Source: CBDCWA01 sp046048295
GTDB lineage: Bacteria; Pseudomonadota; Alphaproteobacteria; Rhizobiales; Hyphomicrobiaceae
Assembly: GCA_046048295.1 (NCBI GenBank)
Contig: JBJOGJ010000050.1
Span: 1-19,317, forward strand
Reading direction: 5' to 3'
Length of the DNA: 19,317 bases
Below the pieces are notes generated by a model. That model saw only the letters and a list, made by a program, of their open reading frames with translations. It did no database searches and had not been told where the DNA came from. This document shows positions 1 to 7,576 of the stretch, one piece after another. Position numbers and translations under genes: made by a program. Numbering within the stretch: position 1 is the stretch's first letter; the number at the start of each line of letters is the position of its first letter.

Positions 1-657
1 GGGACTCACTTCATTGGAACGGCTTCGGTAGAAGTCCTCGAAGAGAGCTGCGGCAAGTTCGGGCCGGCGCTTCACGATGTGGTTGTAGACCGTTACAGAG
101 CTGACGACACGGCTTTCGCCGCCGGTCTTCGAAGTCTTCATGCAAAGCAGCGAGACGTAGTCGCACCTGTCCGAGTGGAACCGCATCTCGGCACGGGTCA
201 TGTAGCCGCGCGTTTCTGCGTCGGCATAGCTGCCGCCGAGATCCGTGACATGCCCCAGCACATGCCCGAACTTGTTCTGCGACATCGGCGCGCCAAGATG
301 CGAGCCGAGCCCCATGAACGCGATCGCCGCGTCCTCGCGGGTAAGCTCATCGACCGGAAAGCCGCGCAACATCACGATGCCACGCCCGTTACGCAGCTCC
401 TCGCGCACGTCGGACAAGGTCAGCGCAAACTTGTCCAGCGGGAAGAGCTTTTTCTCCATGTCGACGCGGGATGCACCGGACTTGTGAAAAGCCGCGATGC
501 CATCCCGTAGTTCGTTGCAATCGCCAGGTGTCAGGCGATAGCTCCAGTTCTCGACGGGGCCGAGATCGCCCGCTTCCCACCCCGCCGGATCGACGGCCGG
601 TTGTCCCATCACAGCAGGCACGCGCCTAGATGTGCCAAAAGTTCGGAAATCACCCAT
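1..657 (-). CDS. TauD/TfdA-family dioxygenase, C-terminus cut off by the window edge
   Basis: The reading frame is open from ATG at 657 to the first base of the window, giving 219 residues with no stop, so the gene continues to the left. Residues 160-166 read FHSDRCD, where H161 and D163 match the HxD iron-binding pair of Fe(II)/2-oxoglutarate dioxygenases. The second His and the 2-oxoglutarate-binding Arg would lie in the missing part. An ATG also occurs at 663, but the AGGGAGA at 664-670 is six bases from the ATG at 657 and abuts the one at 663, so 657 is preferred. The gene begins 27 bp after the reductase stop at 685 and is probably co-transcribed with it. TauD-type enzymes hydroxylate or cleave small organic acids such as sulfonates; the substrate here cannot be read. 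Family assignment is fairly sure, function open. Confidence 0.82.
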   Translation of the reverse strand, partial: MGDFRTFGTSRRVPAVMGQPAVDPAGWEAGDLGPVENWSYRLTPGDCNELRDGIAAFHKSGASRVDMEKKLFPLDKFALTLSDVREELRNGRGIVMLRGFPVDELTREDAAIAFMGLGSHLGAPMSQNKFGHVLGHVTDLGGSYADAETRGYMTRAEMRFHSDRCDYVSLLCMKTSKTGGESRVVSSVTVYNHIVKRRPELAAALFEDFYRSRSNEVSP

Positions 658-663
658 CTGCAT

Positions 664-670
664 TCTCCCT
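664..670 (-). promoter_or_regulatory. Ribosome binding site of the TauD-family gene
   Basis: AGGGAGA on the minus strand lies six bases before the ATG at 657 and directly against an alternative in-frame ATG at 663. The spacing decides for 657. The site sits in the 27-bp gap after the reductase gene, so the second gene of the pair can be translated independently. Confidence 0.6.
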
Positions 671-684
671 GGAACGAACGGCAC

Positions 685-1680
685 CTATTTCGCGAGATTC
701 ACGACGATGCGGCCTTTAACGCGCCCGGCAAGAATCTCGTCGGCCTTGGCCGGCAGGTCTTCGAGGCGGATTTCCTCGATCATCTGCTCAATATGCTCTT
801 TTGGCAATTCGACCGCCAGCTTCTGCCATGCCGACTGTCGACGCTCGAACGGACACAGCACGGAGTCTATGCCGATGAGCCTGACGCCGCGCAGCAGGAA
901 CGGCACCACGGTCGTATTGAGCTGGGGACTTGCGGCAAGGCCACACGCTGCAACGCAACCGCCATGCTTCATATGTGCCAGCACGGTAGCCAGTATCTTG
1001 CCGCCGACGGCATCGACAGCACCCGCCCATCGTTCCGAAAGCAGCGGCCGCTGCTCGGCTTCCTCGAGCTCCTTGCGTTCGATCACCTCCTTGGCCCCAA
1101 GCCCGCGAAGGTAATCCGCGTAGGCCATCTTGCCGGTGACCGCGTGTACCTCGTAGCCGCGCGCCGCAAGCACCGCGACGGCAACGCTGCCGACACCGCC
1201 CGTGGCGCCGGTGACGACCACCGGCCCCTTGTTTGCGGTGCAATGCTGATGCGCCAGTTCCTCCACGGCGAGCATCGCGGTGAACCCGGCCGTTCCGATC
1301 GCCATCGACTGTCGCTTGTCCAGACCGGCCGGCTTGGGAACCAGCCACTTGCTGTCGACGCGCGCACGCGTCGCGTATCCGCCCCAGTGCGCTTCCCCGA
1401 CACGCCAGCCGGTGAGGATGACACTGTCGCCCACATGATACTGCGGCGATGAGGACTGCACGACCTTGCCGGCGAAATCGATCCCCGGCACATGCGGGTA
1501 ATTCCGTACCAGTCGGCCGAGCCCCTTGATGACCATTGCGTCCTTGTAGTTCAGCGTCGAATAGGAAACGTCGATGGTCACGTCGCCATCGGGCAGGCGA
1601 TCGTCCTCGAGTACCTCGACCTTCGCCTGGACCTTGCCGTCAACCTGATCGAGCACAAGAGCCTTGAATGTGTCGGCCAC
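685..1680 (-). CDS. acuI: AcuI/YhdH-type NADPH-dependent acryloyl-CoA/quinone reductase (MDR superfamily)
   Basis: This 331-residue protein has the full length and order of the YhdH/AcuI branch of medium-chain reductases. Visible features are STLNYKDAM (41-49), YPHVPGIDFAG (61-71), the branch-typical TGWRVGEAHWGGYA (90-103), and the nucleotide-binding loop TGATGGVG (157-164). No zinc-binding cysteine set is seen, as expected for the family. AcuI enzymes reduce acryloyl-CoA to propionyl-CoA with NADPH, for example in detoxification of acrylate from DMSP or 3-hydroxypropionate. I see no DMSP lyase or CoA ligase here, so that role is only inferred. Start choice: the longer frame opens at GTG 1686, but that codon overlaps the AGGAGG at 1686-1691. 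The second GTG at 1680 has a five-base spacer and is preferred. It is the first gene of a two-gene unit with the TauD-family gene and is divergent from the gamma-glutamyltransferase-like gene. Confidence 0.85.
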   Translation of the reverse strand: MADTFKALVLDQVDGKVQAKVEVLEDDRLPDGDVTIDVSYSTLNYKDAMVIKGLGRLVRNYPHVPGIDFAGKVVQSSSPQYHVGDSVILTGWRVGEAHWGGYATRARVDSKWLVPKPAGLDKRQSMAIGTAGFTAMLAVEELAHQHCTANKGPVVVTGATGGVGSVAVAVLAARGYEVHAVTGKMAYADYLRGLGAKEVIERKELEEAEQRPLLSERWAGAVDAVGGKILATVLAHMKHGGCVAACGLAASPQLNTTVVPFLLRGVRLIGIDSVLCPFERRQSAWQKLAVELPKEHIEQMIEEIRLEDLPAKADEILAGRVKGRIVVNLAK

Positions 1681-1685
1681 TGCCA

Positions 1686-1691
1686 CCTCCT
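1686..1691 (-). promoter_or_regulatory. Ribosome binding site of the AcuI/YhdH-type gene
   Basis: A perfect AGGAGG on the minus strand. Its last base is also the first base of the upstream GTG at 1686-1684, so that GTG cannot be its start codon. The GTG at 1680 follows after TGGCA, a normal five-base spacing. Confidence 0.75.
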
Positions 1692-1837
1692 GAATCTGAC
1701 GTCGCCTGCTGCCACCGGACAGCTTCGGAAATGTGGCGCTTCGGCTGCCCAGCTAGCCTATGGCAGGCGATCGTGCTTTAGTTGCCCGCCGAATGCAACC
1801 GCCCTGCAAACGAGTTTACCGCACCCGAGGTTTCAGC

Positions 1838-3616
1838 ATGAGTTTCACAACCCGCCCGGAGATCGCAGGCACTTTCGGGGTGGTGGCCTCGACGCACTGG
1901 CTGGCGACGGCGGTCGGCATGTCGATCCTGGAAAAAGGCGGCAACGCCTTCGATGCCGGCGTGGCAGTGGCATTCACGCTGCAGGTCGTCGAACCGCACC
2001 TGAACGGCCCCCTCGGCGATGTACCGGTAATCGTCTACGACAAGCGGCGCGGCAAGCCCGAGGTGATCTGCGGCCAGGGCCCGGCCCCCGCTGGCGCCAC
2101 GCTCGAACACTATCGCGACCGCTGCGGCCTGGAGCTGGTTCCCGGCACCGGCCTGCTCGCACCCTGCATCCCGGGCTCCTTCATGGCCTTGATGCTGGTG
2201 CTTGAGCAGTACGGCACCATGCGGCCAAGAGATGTGCTCGCCCCCGCGATAGCCTATGCAGGAAACGGCTATCCGCTGGTGCCGCAGATCTGCGACACGA
2301 TCGAGCGCGTGGCAGACCTCTTCAGGGCCTACTGGCCGACCTCGGCGGATGTCTACCTGCCAAACGGCAGCGTCCCGGCCCCAGCCTCGCTGTTCCGCAA
2401 TCGCCGCCATGCAGCCACCTATGCGCGCCTATTGGAGGAAGCGGAATCCGGCGGCGGCAGCCGCGAAGCGGAAATCGAGCGTGCACGCCGGGCATGGTCG
2501 CAAGGTTTCGTCGCCGAGGCGGTCGAGCGCTATTGCATCAATACCGAAGTGATGGACGTCAGCGGCCGACGCAACAAGGGCGTCCTGACGGCCCAGGACA
2601 TGGCGAACTGGCGGCCGGGCATCGAAGCCCCGCTGGAGTACGATTACGGCCGCTACACGGTCTACAAGCCAGCGAGCTGGTCCCAGAGCCCGGTCCTCCT
2701 GCAGCAGCTGGCCATACTCAAACAATTCGGCCTCGACCGGATCGACCCGGCCGATGCCGACTTCATCCATCTCTGGGTCGAAACCGCCAAGCTCGCCTAT
2801 GCGGACCGCGACGCGTTCTATGGCGACCCGAAATTTGTCGATGTCCCCATGGAAACGCTTCTGTCGGATGCCTACAACGGCGAGCGCGCGAAACTGGTGG
2901 ACATGACGAAGGCCTCTCTGGAGCTTCGCCCCGGCAGCATCGCGGGCTATGACGGACGGATCATCTATTGCGACGGCATGGGCGGCGCCGGCGCGGGCGC
3001 AGGCGAACCGACGGTCGGGCGCATGGGCGATACCAAGGGCGACACGTGCCACGTCGATGTCATCGACAAACAGGGCAACATGTTCACCGCAACGCCATCG
3101 GGCGGCTGGTTGCAGTCCTCGCCGGTGATTCCCGACCTCGGCTTCCCGCTAGGCACGCGCGCGCAGATGTTCTGGCTGGAATCGGATCATCCGGCGACGC
3201 TGGCGCCCGGCAAGCGGCCGCGTTCGACCCTCTCCGTCGGCATGGCGAGCCGGGACGGCGAGCCCTACATGGTGTGGGGCACACCCGGTGGCGACCAGCA
3301 GGACCAGTGGAATTCGCAGTTCCTTTTGCGCCACATTCACGCCGGCCATAACCTGCAGCAGGCCATCGACGCCCCGGCATGGCATATCGAGGATGTGCCG
3401 AGTTCGTTCTGGCCTCGCGAAGCGAGCCCTGGTCTCCTTGTCGTCGAGGACAGATTGCCCGCGGCAACTTTGCGCGAACTCCAGCGCCGCGGACACACGC
3501 TGGTCTCCAGCGGCCCGTGGAGCGAAGGACGGCTTTCCGCCGCCGCGATAGACGGACCGTTTTTGAAGGCGGCAGCAAATGCGCGCGGCATGCAGGGATA
3601 CGCCGCCGGCAGATGA
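1838..3616 (+). CDS. Gamma-glutamyltransferase-family N-terminal-nucleophile hydrolase, divergent substrate site
   Basis: The 592-residue precursor shows the GGT fold: the KGGNAFDAGVA segment near the N-terminus, a central GDTCH in which T403 is the predicted nucleophile released by self-cleavage, GTPGGD as the oxyanion-hole segment, and GKRPRSTLS before it. Two hallmark substrate residues differ. Where classical GGT has FRExAP, whose Arg binds the glutamyl alpha-carboxylate, this protein has GQGPAP (Gln80). Where GGT has NNxMDDF, with the Asp that binds the alpha-amino group, it has GTRAQMF (439-445). It may therefore act on another amide, as the related cephalosporin acylase-like members do. 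I see no clear signal peptide, so location is uncertain. The frame opens at 1760, but ATG 1838 is preceded by GAGG at eight bases and starts where family homology starts. It stands alone, divergent from the reductase gene. Confidence 0.85.
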   Translation: MSFTTRPEIAGTFGVVASTHWLATAVGMSILEKGGNAFDAGVAVAFTLQVVEPHLNGPLGDVPVIVYDKRRGKPEVICGQGPAPAGATLEHYRDRCGLELVPGTGLLAPCIPGSFMALMLVLEQYGTMRPRDVLAPAIAYAGNGYPLVPQICDTIERVADLFRAYWPTSADVYLPNGSVPAPASLFRNRRHAATYARLLEEAESGGGSREAEIERARRAWSQGFVAEAVERYCINTEVMDVSGRRNKGVLTAQDMANWRPGIEAPLEYDYGRYTVYKPASWSQSPVLLQQLAILKQFGLDRIDPADADFIHLWVETAKLAYADRDAFYGDPKFVDVPMETLLSDAYNGERAKLVDMTKASLELRPGSIAGYDGRIIYCDGMGGAGAGAGEPTVGRMGDTKGDTCHVDVIDKQGNMFTATPSGGWLQSSPVIPDLGFPLGTRAQMFWLESDHPATLAPGKRPRSTLSVGMASRDGEPYMVWGTPGGDQQDQWNSQFLLRHIHAGHNLQQAIDAPAWHIEDVPSSFWPREASPGLLVVEDRLPAATLRELQRRGHTLVSSGPWSEGRLSAAAIDGPFLKAAANARGMQGYAAGR

Positions 3617-3750
3617 CAGGAATTGCTGCGGTGCAACAACCAATGGAGCGAAAACGGCCGTCGATAAGGTTGTGGATCAGCACCCGGTGACTGCAAAGTC
3701 TCAGTCGACAGATCTTGCTGGTGAATAAAGCAATATTGATTACTCGAGGG

Positions 3751-3779
3751 TTGTCAGCGGACCCTTGACGTTACTATCC
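3751..3779 (+). promoter_or_regulatory. Candidate promoter of the 2-oxoacid oxidoreductase operon
   Basis: TTGTCA at 3751-3756 and CTATCC at 3774-3779 are separated by 17 bases, a fair housekeeping-sigma arrangement. It lies about 70 bases before the operon start codon. A second possible -35 (TTGACG, 3765-3770) overlaps it. No clear terminator for the upstream GGT-like gene is seen in 3617-3750. Short motifs of this kind occur by chance, so confidence is low. Confidence 0.35.
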
Positions 3780-3850
3780 TGGCGGTTGCGACTGAATGTC
3801 TCTTGGTCGAGGCGAATGCGACCGCCGGCAGAGCGAAGGAGAGTGGCTTG

Positions 3851-5734
3851 ATGGATGCGCGTGCCGCGCCGGAGCGAGGCGGAAAGGCCCGGATGGAGCC
3901 GACCGACATCTCCGACCCGAACTACTTCCACAAGGTCGTCGATTGCCAGTGGGCCTGCCCGACGCATACGCCGGTACCGGAGTACATCCGGCTTATCGCG
4001 CAGGGCCGCTACGCCGACGCCTACATGCTCAACTTCGAGAGCAACGTGTTCCCGGGCATCCTGGGCCGCGTTTGCGACCGCCCCTGCGAGCCTGCCTGCC
4101 GCCGCGGGCGCGTCCAGGTATCGCCCCATGAAAAAGACTCGAAGACAGGCACCAGCAAGCCCGAACCGGTCGCGATCTGCAGGCTGAAACGCGTTGCCGC
4201 CGACTACAAAGGCGACGTCGACGACCGCATGCCCGCCATCCCGACCAAGAAGAATGGCAAGCGCGTTGCACTCATCGGTGCCGGGCCGGCATCGCTCACC
4301 GTCGCTCGCGACCTGCTGCCGCTAGGCTATGCCTGCACCCTGTTCGAGAAGGACCCCAAGGGCGGCGGGCTGATGCGAACCAACATCCCGTCGTTCCGGC
4401 TACCTGCTAGCGTTCTAGATGAAGAAGTCGAACGCATACTTCATTTCGGCGTCGAAGCCAGGTTCGGCGAAGAGATCCAGAGCCTGAAGTCTCTGCTCGA
4501 CGAAGGTTTCGATGCGGTATTCGTCGGCACCGGGGCCCCCAAGGGCAAGGATCTCGACATTCCCGGCCGCAAGGAAGCCGCAGCCAACATCCATATCGGC
4601 ATCGATTGGCTGACGTCGATCGCTTTCGGTCACATCGACAAGATCGGCAAGCGCGTCGTGGTCATCGGCGGCGGCAACACGGCAATGGACTGCTGCCGTA
4701 GCTCATTGCGGTTGGGCGGTACCGACGTGAAGGTCACCGTTCGCTCGCCGCGCAAGGACATGAAGGCTTCCGAATGGGAGCTCCGTGACGCCGAGCACGA
4801 AGGTATCCCGATCTTCGACAACCACAACCCGAAGGAGTTCGTCGTCAAGGACGGAAAGCTCACGGGCGTCGTGTTCCAGAAGATGAAGGCGGAGTACGAG
4901 AACGGCCGGCGCAAGCTCATACCGACCGGCGAAGATGTCCTCTTCGAATGCGACGACGTGTTGATGGCCATAGGCCAGGACAACGCCTTTCCCTGGATCG
5001 AGCGTGACATCGGCCTCGAGTTCGGCGAATGGGACATGCCGAAGGTCGACCGCAAGACGTTCATGTCGACGCGGCCGGGCGTATTCTTCGGCGGCGACGC
5101 GGCGTGGGGGGCAGAGAACATCATCTGGGCCGTTGCCCACGGCCATCAGGCCGCAATCTCGATCGACCGCTTCTGCAATGGGCAGTCACTCGAGGAGCGT
5201 CCGCCGCCCGGCACGACACTCGTCAGCCAGAAGATGGGTATCCACGAGTGGTCGTACTCGAACAACTACGATGGCGTGAATCGTATCGGCATCCCGCACG
5301 CCGACCTGACGGCCTCGCTGAAGAACCTGAAGATGGAGGTCGAACTCGGTTTCGACGACAAGCTCGCTGCGAAGGAAGTCGAACGTTGCCTGAATTGCGA
5401 CGTCCAGACGGTATTCACGACGAAGCTATGCATAGAATGCGACGCCTGTGTCGACATCTGCCCGGTCGACTGCATCAACTTCCTCGACAACGACAACGAG
5501 GAGGCTGTCCGCACCAGCTTGCGGGTGCCTGCAACCAACCTGCAGCAGTCGCTCTATATTTCGGACGAACTCAACACCGGCCGCATCATGGCCAAGGACG
5601 AGAACGTGTGCGTGCACTGCGGTCTCTGTGCCGAACGCTGCCCGACAGGCGCCTGGGACATGCAGAAGTTCCTCTACGTCGAGCCGCAGGCCTCTTCTGC
5701 CTGCCTGGCCAACCACAACTCCTACATCCGGTGA
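3851..5734 (+). CDS. GltD-like FAD/NAD(P)H and Fe-S subunit of the 2-oxoacid oxidoreductase (KorC-like)
   Basis: The 627-residue protein passes electrons between NAD(P)H, FAD and iron-sulfur clusters. An N-terminal GltD-type cluster region has C32, C36, C75, C79 and C83. An FAD-binding GAGPAS starts at G143, the NADPH-binding loop GGGNTAMD starts at 273, and a C-terminal FAD segment reads GGDAAWGAENI. The C-terminus adds an unusual CLNC pair (513, 516) and two classical 4Fe-4S motifs (C527, 530, 533, 537 and C587, 590, 593, 597). That is longer than plain GltD. ATG 3851 has AAGGAGAG seven bases before it, so the open frame from 3803 is too long. Sixteen bases separate it from the fused gamma-alpha subunit gene. 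The layout matches the NADP-linked KorABC enzyme known from Azoarcus, where the GltD-like subunit connects the TPP enzyme to NADP. Being an NADPH-linked subunit of this complex is inferred from operon context. Confidence 0.88.
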   Translation: MDARAAPERGGKARMEPTDISDPNYFHKVVDCQWACPTHTPVPEYIRLIAQGRYADAYMLNFESNVFPGILGRVCDRPCEPACRRGRVQVSPHEKDSKTGTSKPEPVAICRLKRVAADYKGDVDDRMPAIPTKKNGKRVALIGAGPASLTVARDLLPLGYACTLFEKDPKGGGLMRTNIPSFRLPASVLDEEVERILHFGVEARFGEEIQSLKSLLDEGFDAVFVGTGAPKGKDLDIPGRKEAAANIHIGIDWLTSIAFGHIDKIGKRVVVIGGGNTAMDCCRSSLRLGGTDVKVTVRSPRKDMKASEWELRDAEHEGIPIFDNHNPKEFVVKDGKLTGVVFQKMKAEYENGRRKLIPTGEDVLFECDDVLMAIGQDNAFPWIERDIGLEFGEWDMPKVDRKTFMSTRPGVFFGGDAAWGAENIIWAVAHGHQAAISIDRFCNGQSLEERPPPGTTLVSQKMGIHEWSYSNNYDGVNRIGIPHADLTASLKNLKMEVELGFDDKLAAKEVERCLNCDVQTVFTTKLCIECDACVDICPVDCINFLDNDNEEAVRTSLRVPATNLQQSLYISDELNTGRIMAKDENVCVHCGLCAERCPTGAWDMQKFLYVEPQASSACLANHNSYIR

Positions 5735-5750
5735 CGAGGGCCCCCCACCA

Positions 5751-7559
5751 ATGAGCGGCATCAACGATTTCGTGGTGAAGTTCGCAACCGTGAACGGCTC
5801 GGGCTCGGCTAGCGCCAACCTGATGTTCACCAAAACGCTCTTCCGGATGGGCATTCCGGTGAGCCCGAAGAACATCTTTCCCTCCAACATCCAGGGCCTG
5901 CCGACTTGGTACGAGGTCCGGGTCTCCGAGAACGGCTACCTCGCACGGCGCGACGGCATCGACCTCATGGTCGCCATGAACCAGCAGACCTATCAGGACG
6001 ATCTCGCTGAGGTCGTGCCGGGTGGCTGGCTGCTCTACGACTCGACGATGCCCCGCATCTGGCCGCGCGACGACATAAACGTCATCGGTATCCCGATTGC
6101 CAGCATGTGTGCCGAGAAGTGGAAGGACACCCGACAGCGACAGCTATTCAAGAACATGGTCTATGTCGGCGCACTGACGGCGCTGCTCGAGATGGATGTC
6201 GATGTGCTGGAAGGCGTGGTTCGGGATCAGCTCCGCGGCAAGGAGAAGCTCGTTGGCGCCAATATGGAAGCGATCGCGCTCGGACGCGATTACGTGATCC
6301 AGAATTGCGAGCATCCATTGCCGTTCCGGGCGCGCGCTGCCGATGGTGCCAAGGGCAAGATCATGATCCAGGGCAACGACGCTGCGGCGCTCGGCGCAAT
6401 CTATGCCGGCGCAACGGTCTGCGCATGGTACCCGATCACGCCGTCGACGTCGCTCGCCGAAGCCTTCGAACGCTATGCGAAGCGATTCCGCAAGGGCAAG
6501 GACGGCACCAACCTTTTCGCCGTGATCCAGGCCGAGGACGAACTCGCCGCAATCGGTATCGCGATCGGCGCCGGCTGGAATGGGACGCGCTCGTTCACCG
6601 CCACCTCGGGACCAGGCATCTCGCTGATGACGGAATTCCTTGGCCTCGCCTACTTCGCCGAGATTCCGGTTGTCCTCTACGATATTCAGCGCGGCGGCCC
6701 GTCGACCGGCATGCCGACCCGGACACAGCAGTCGGACCTGATAGCGGCTGCCTACGCATCTCATGGCGACACCAAGCACGTGCTCCTGTTCCCCGCCGAC
6801 CCCGGTGAATGTTTCACGGCCAGCGCCGACGCATTCGACCTTGCAGAGCGCCTGCAAACTCCGATCCTGGTGATGTCGGACCTCGATATCGGCATGAACG
6901 AATGGGTGATCGATCCGCTGCACTGGGACGACAGCCGCACGCATGACCGCGGCAAAGTACTCGACACCGCCACGCTGGACGCACTTTCCGAATGGGGCCG
7001 CTATCGCGACGTCGATGGCGACGGCATCCCCTATCGCACCATTCCGGGAACGCATCCGGCCAAGGGTGCCTATTTCACGCGCGGGTCGAGCCACGATGAG
7101 AACGCCCGCTACACGGAGGACGGCCGCATACACGCCCGCGTCCTCGAACGGCTGGCCCGCAAGTTCAAGACCGCAGCCAACATCGTACCCAAACCGGAGA
7201 TCGACCACCGCGATGGTTCGGCGAAGACGGCCATCGTCTACTTCGGCTCGACGCGGCCGGCTGTGCTCGAAGCCCTGGATCGGTTGCGCGCAGACGGCCA
7301 TGCCGTCAACGCCATCCGCCTCAAGGCATTTCCATTTTCGGACGAAGTGAAGGCTTTTGCGGCCGCACACGATCAGCTCCTCGTAATCGAGCAGAATCGC
7401 GACGGACAGATGCGTTCTCTTCTCATGATGGAAGCCGGGATCGAAGGCGGCAAGATGCAGTCGATCACCAACATCGACGGATATCCGCTGACAGCGGATT
7501 TCGTTGTCGAAGCCGTCAAACGGCATGTCCGCCCCGCCGCCGCCGCGGCCGCAGAATAG
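5751..7559 (+). CDS. korA: 2-oxoacid:acceptor oxidoreductase, fused gamma-alpha subunit
   Basis: This 602-residue subunit works with the beta subunit to decarboxylate a 2-oxoacid oxidatively to its CoA thioester in the cytoplasm. Residues about 1-195 form the gamma domain, with the NGSGSASAN segment. The alpha domain begins near KIMIQGNDAAALGA and contains the hallmark YPITPST (227-233), TSGPGISLM, and a C-terminal domain II ending at the AE-rich tail. The fusion of gamma to alpha is typical of KorA-type two-subunit enzymes. The substrate (2-oxoglutarate, pyruvate or a branched-chain 2-oxoacid) cannot be fixed from sequence; 2-oxoglutarate is the best guess from the KorABC-like operon. The open frame extends upstream into the previous gene, but ATG 5751 begins the homology and has GAGGG ten bases before it, a rather long spacing. 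It is the middle gene of the operon, with 17 bp to the beta subunit. Confidence 0.9.
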   Translation: MSGINDFVVKFATVNGSGSASANLMFTKTLFRMGIPVSPKNIFPSNIQGLPTWYEVRVSENGYLARRDGIDLMVAMNQQTYQDDLAEVVPGGWLLYDSTMPRIWPRDDINVIGIPIASMCAEKWKDTRQRQLFKNMVYVGALTALLEMDVDVLEGVVRDQLRGKEKLVGANMEAIALGRDYVIQNCEHPLPFRARAADGAKGKIMIQGNDAAALGAIYAGATVCAWYPITPSTSLAEAFERYAKRFRKGKDGTNLFAVIQAEDELAAIGIAIGAGWNGTRSFTATSGPGISLMTEFLGLAYFAEIPVVLYDIQRGGPSTGMPTRTQQSDLIAAAYASHGDTKHVLLFPADPGECFTASADAFDLAERLQTPILVMSDLDIGMNEWVIDPLHWDDSRTHDRGKVLDTATLDALSEWGRYRDVDGDGIPYRTIPGTHPAKGAYFTRGSSHDENARYTEDGRIHARVLERLARKFKTAANIVPKPEIDHRDGSAKTAIVYFGSTRPAVLEALDRLRADGHAVNAIRLKAFPFSDEVKAFAAAHDQLLVIEQNRDGQMRSLLMMEAGIEGGKMQSITNIDGYPLTADFVVEAVKRHVRPAAAAAAE

Positions 7560-7576
7560 TCGCAGGGAAAACGAAG

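Noticed and set aside
6144..7526. Minus-strand open frame of 460 codons inside the gamma-alpha subunit gene
   Set aside because: It lies wholly within korA, whose domains are unmistakable. Long antisense frames are common in GC-rich genes.
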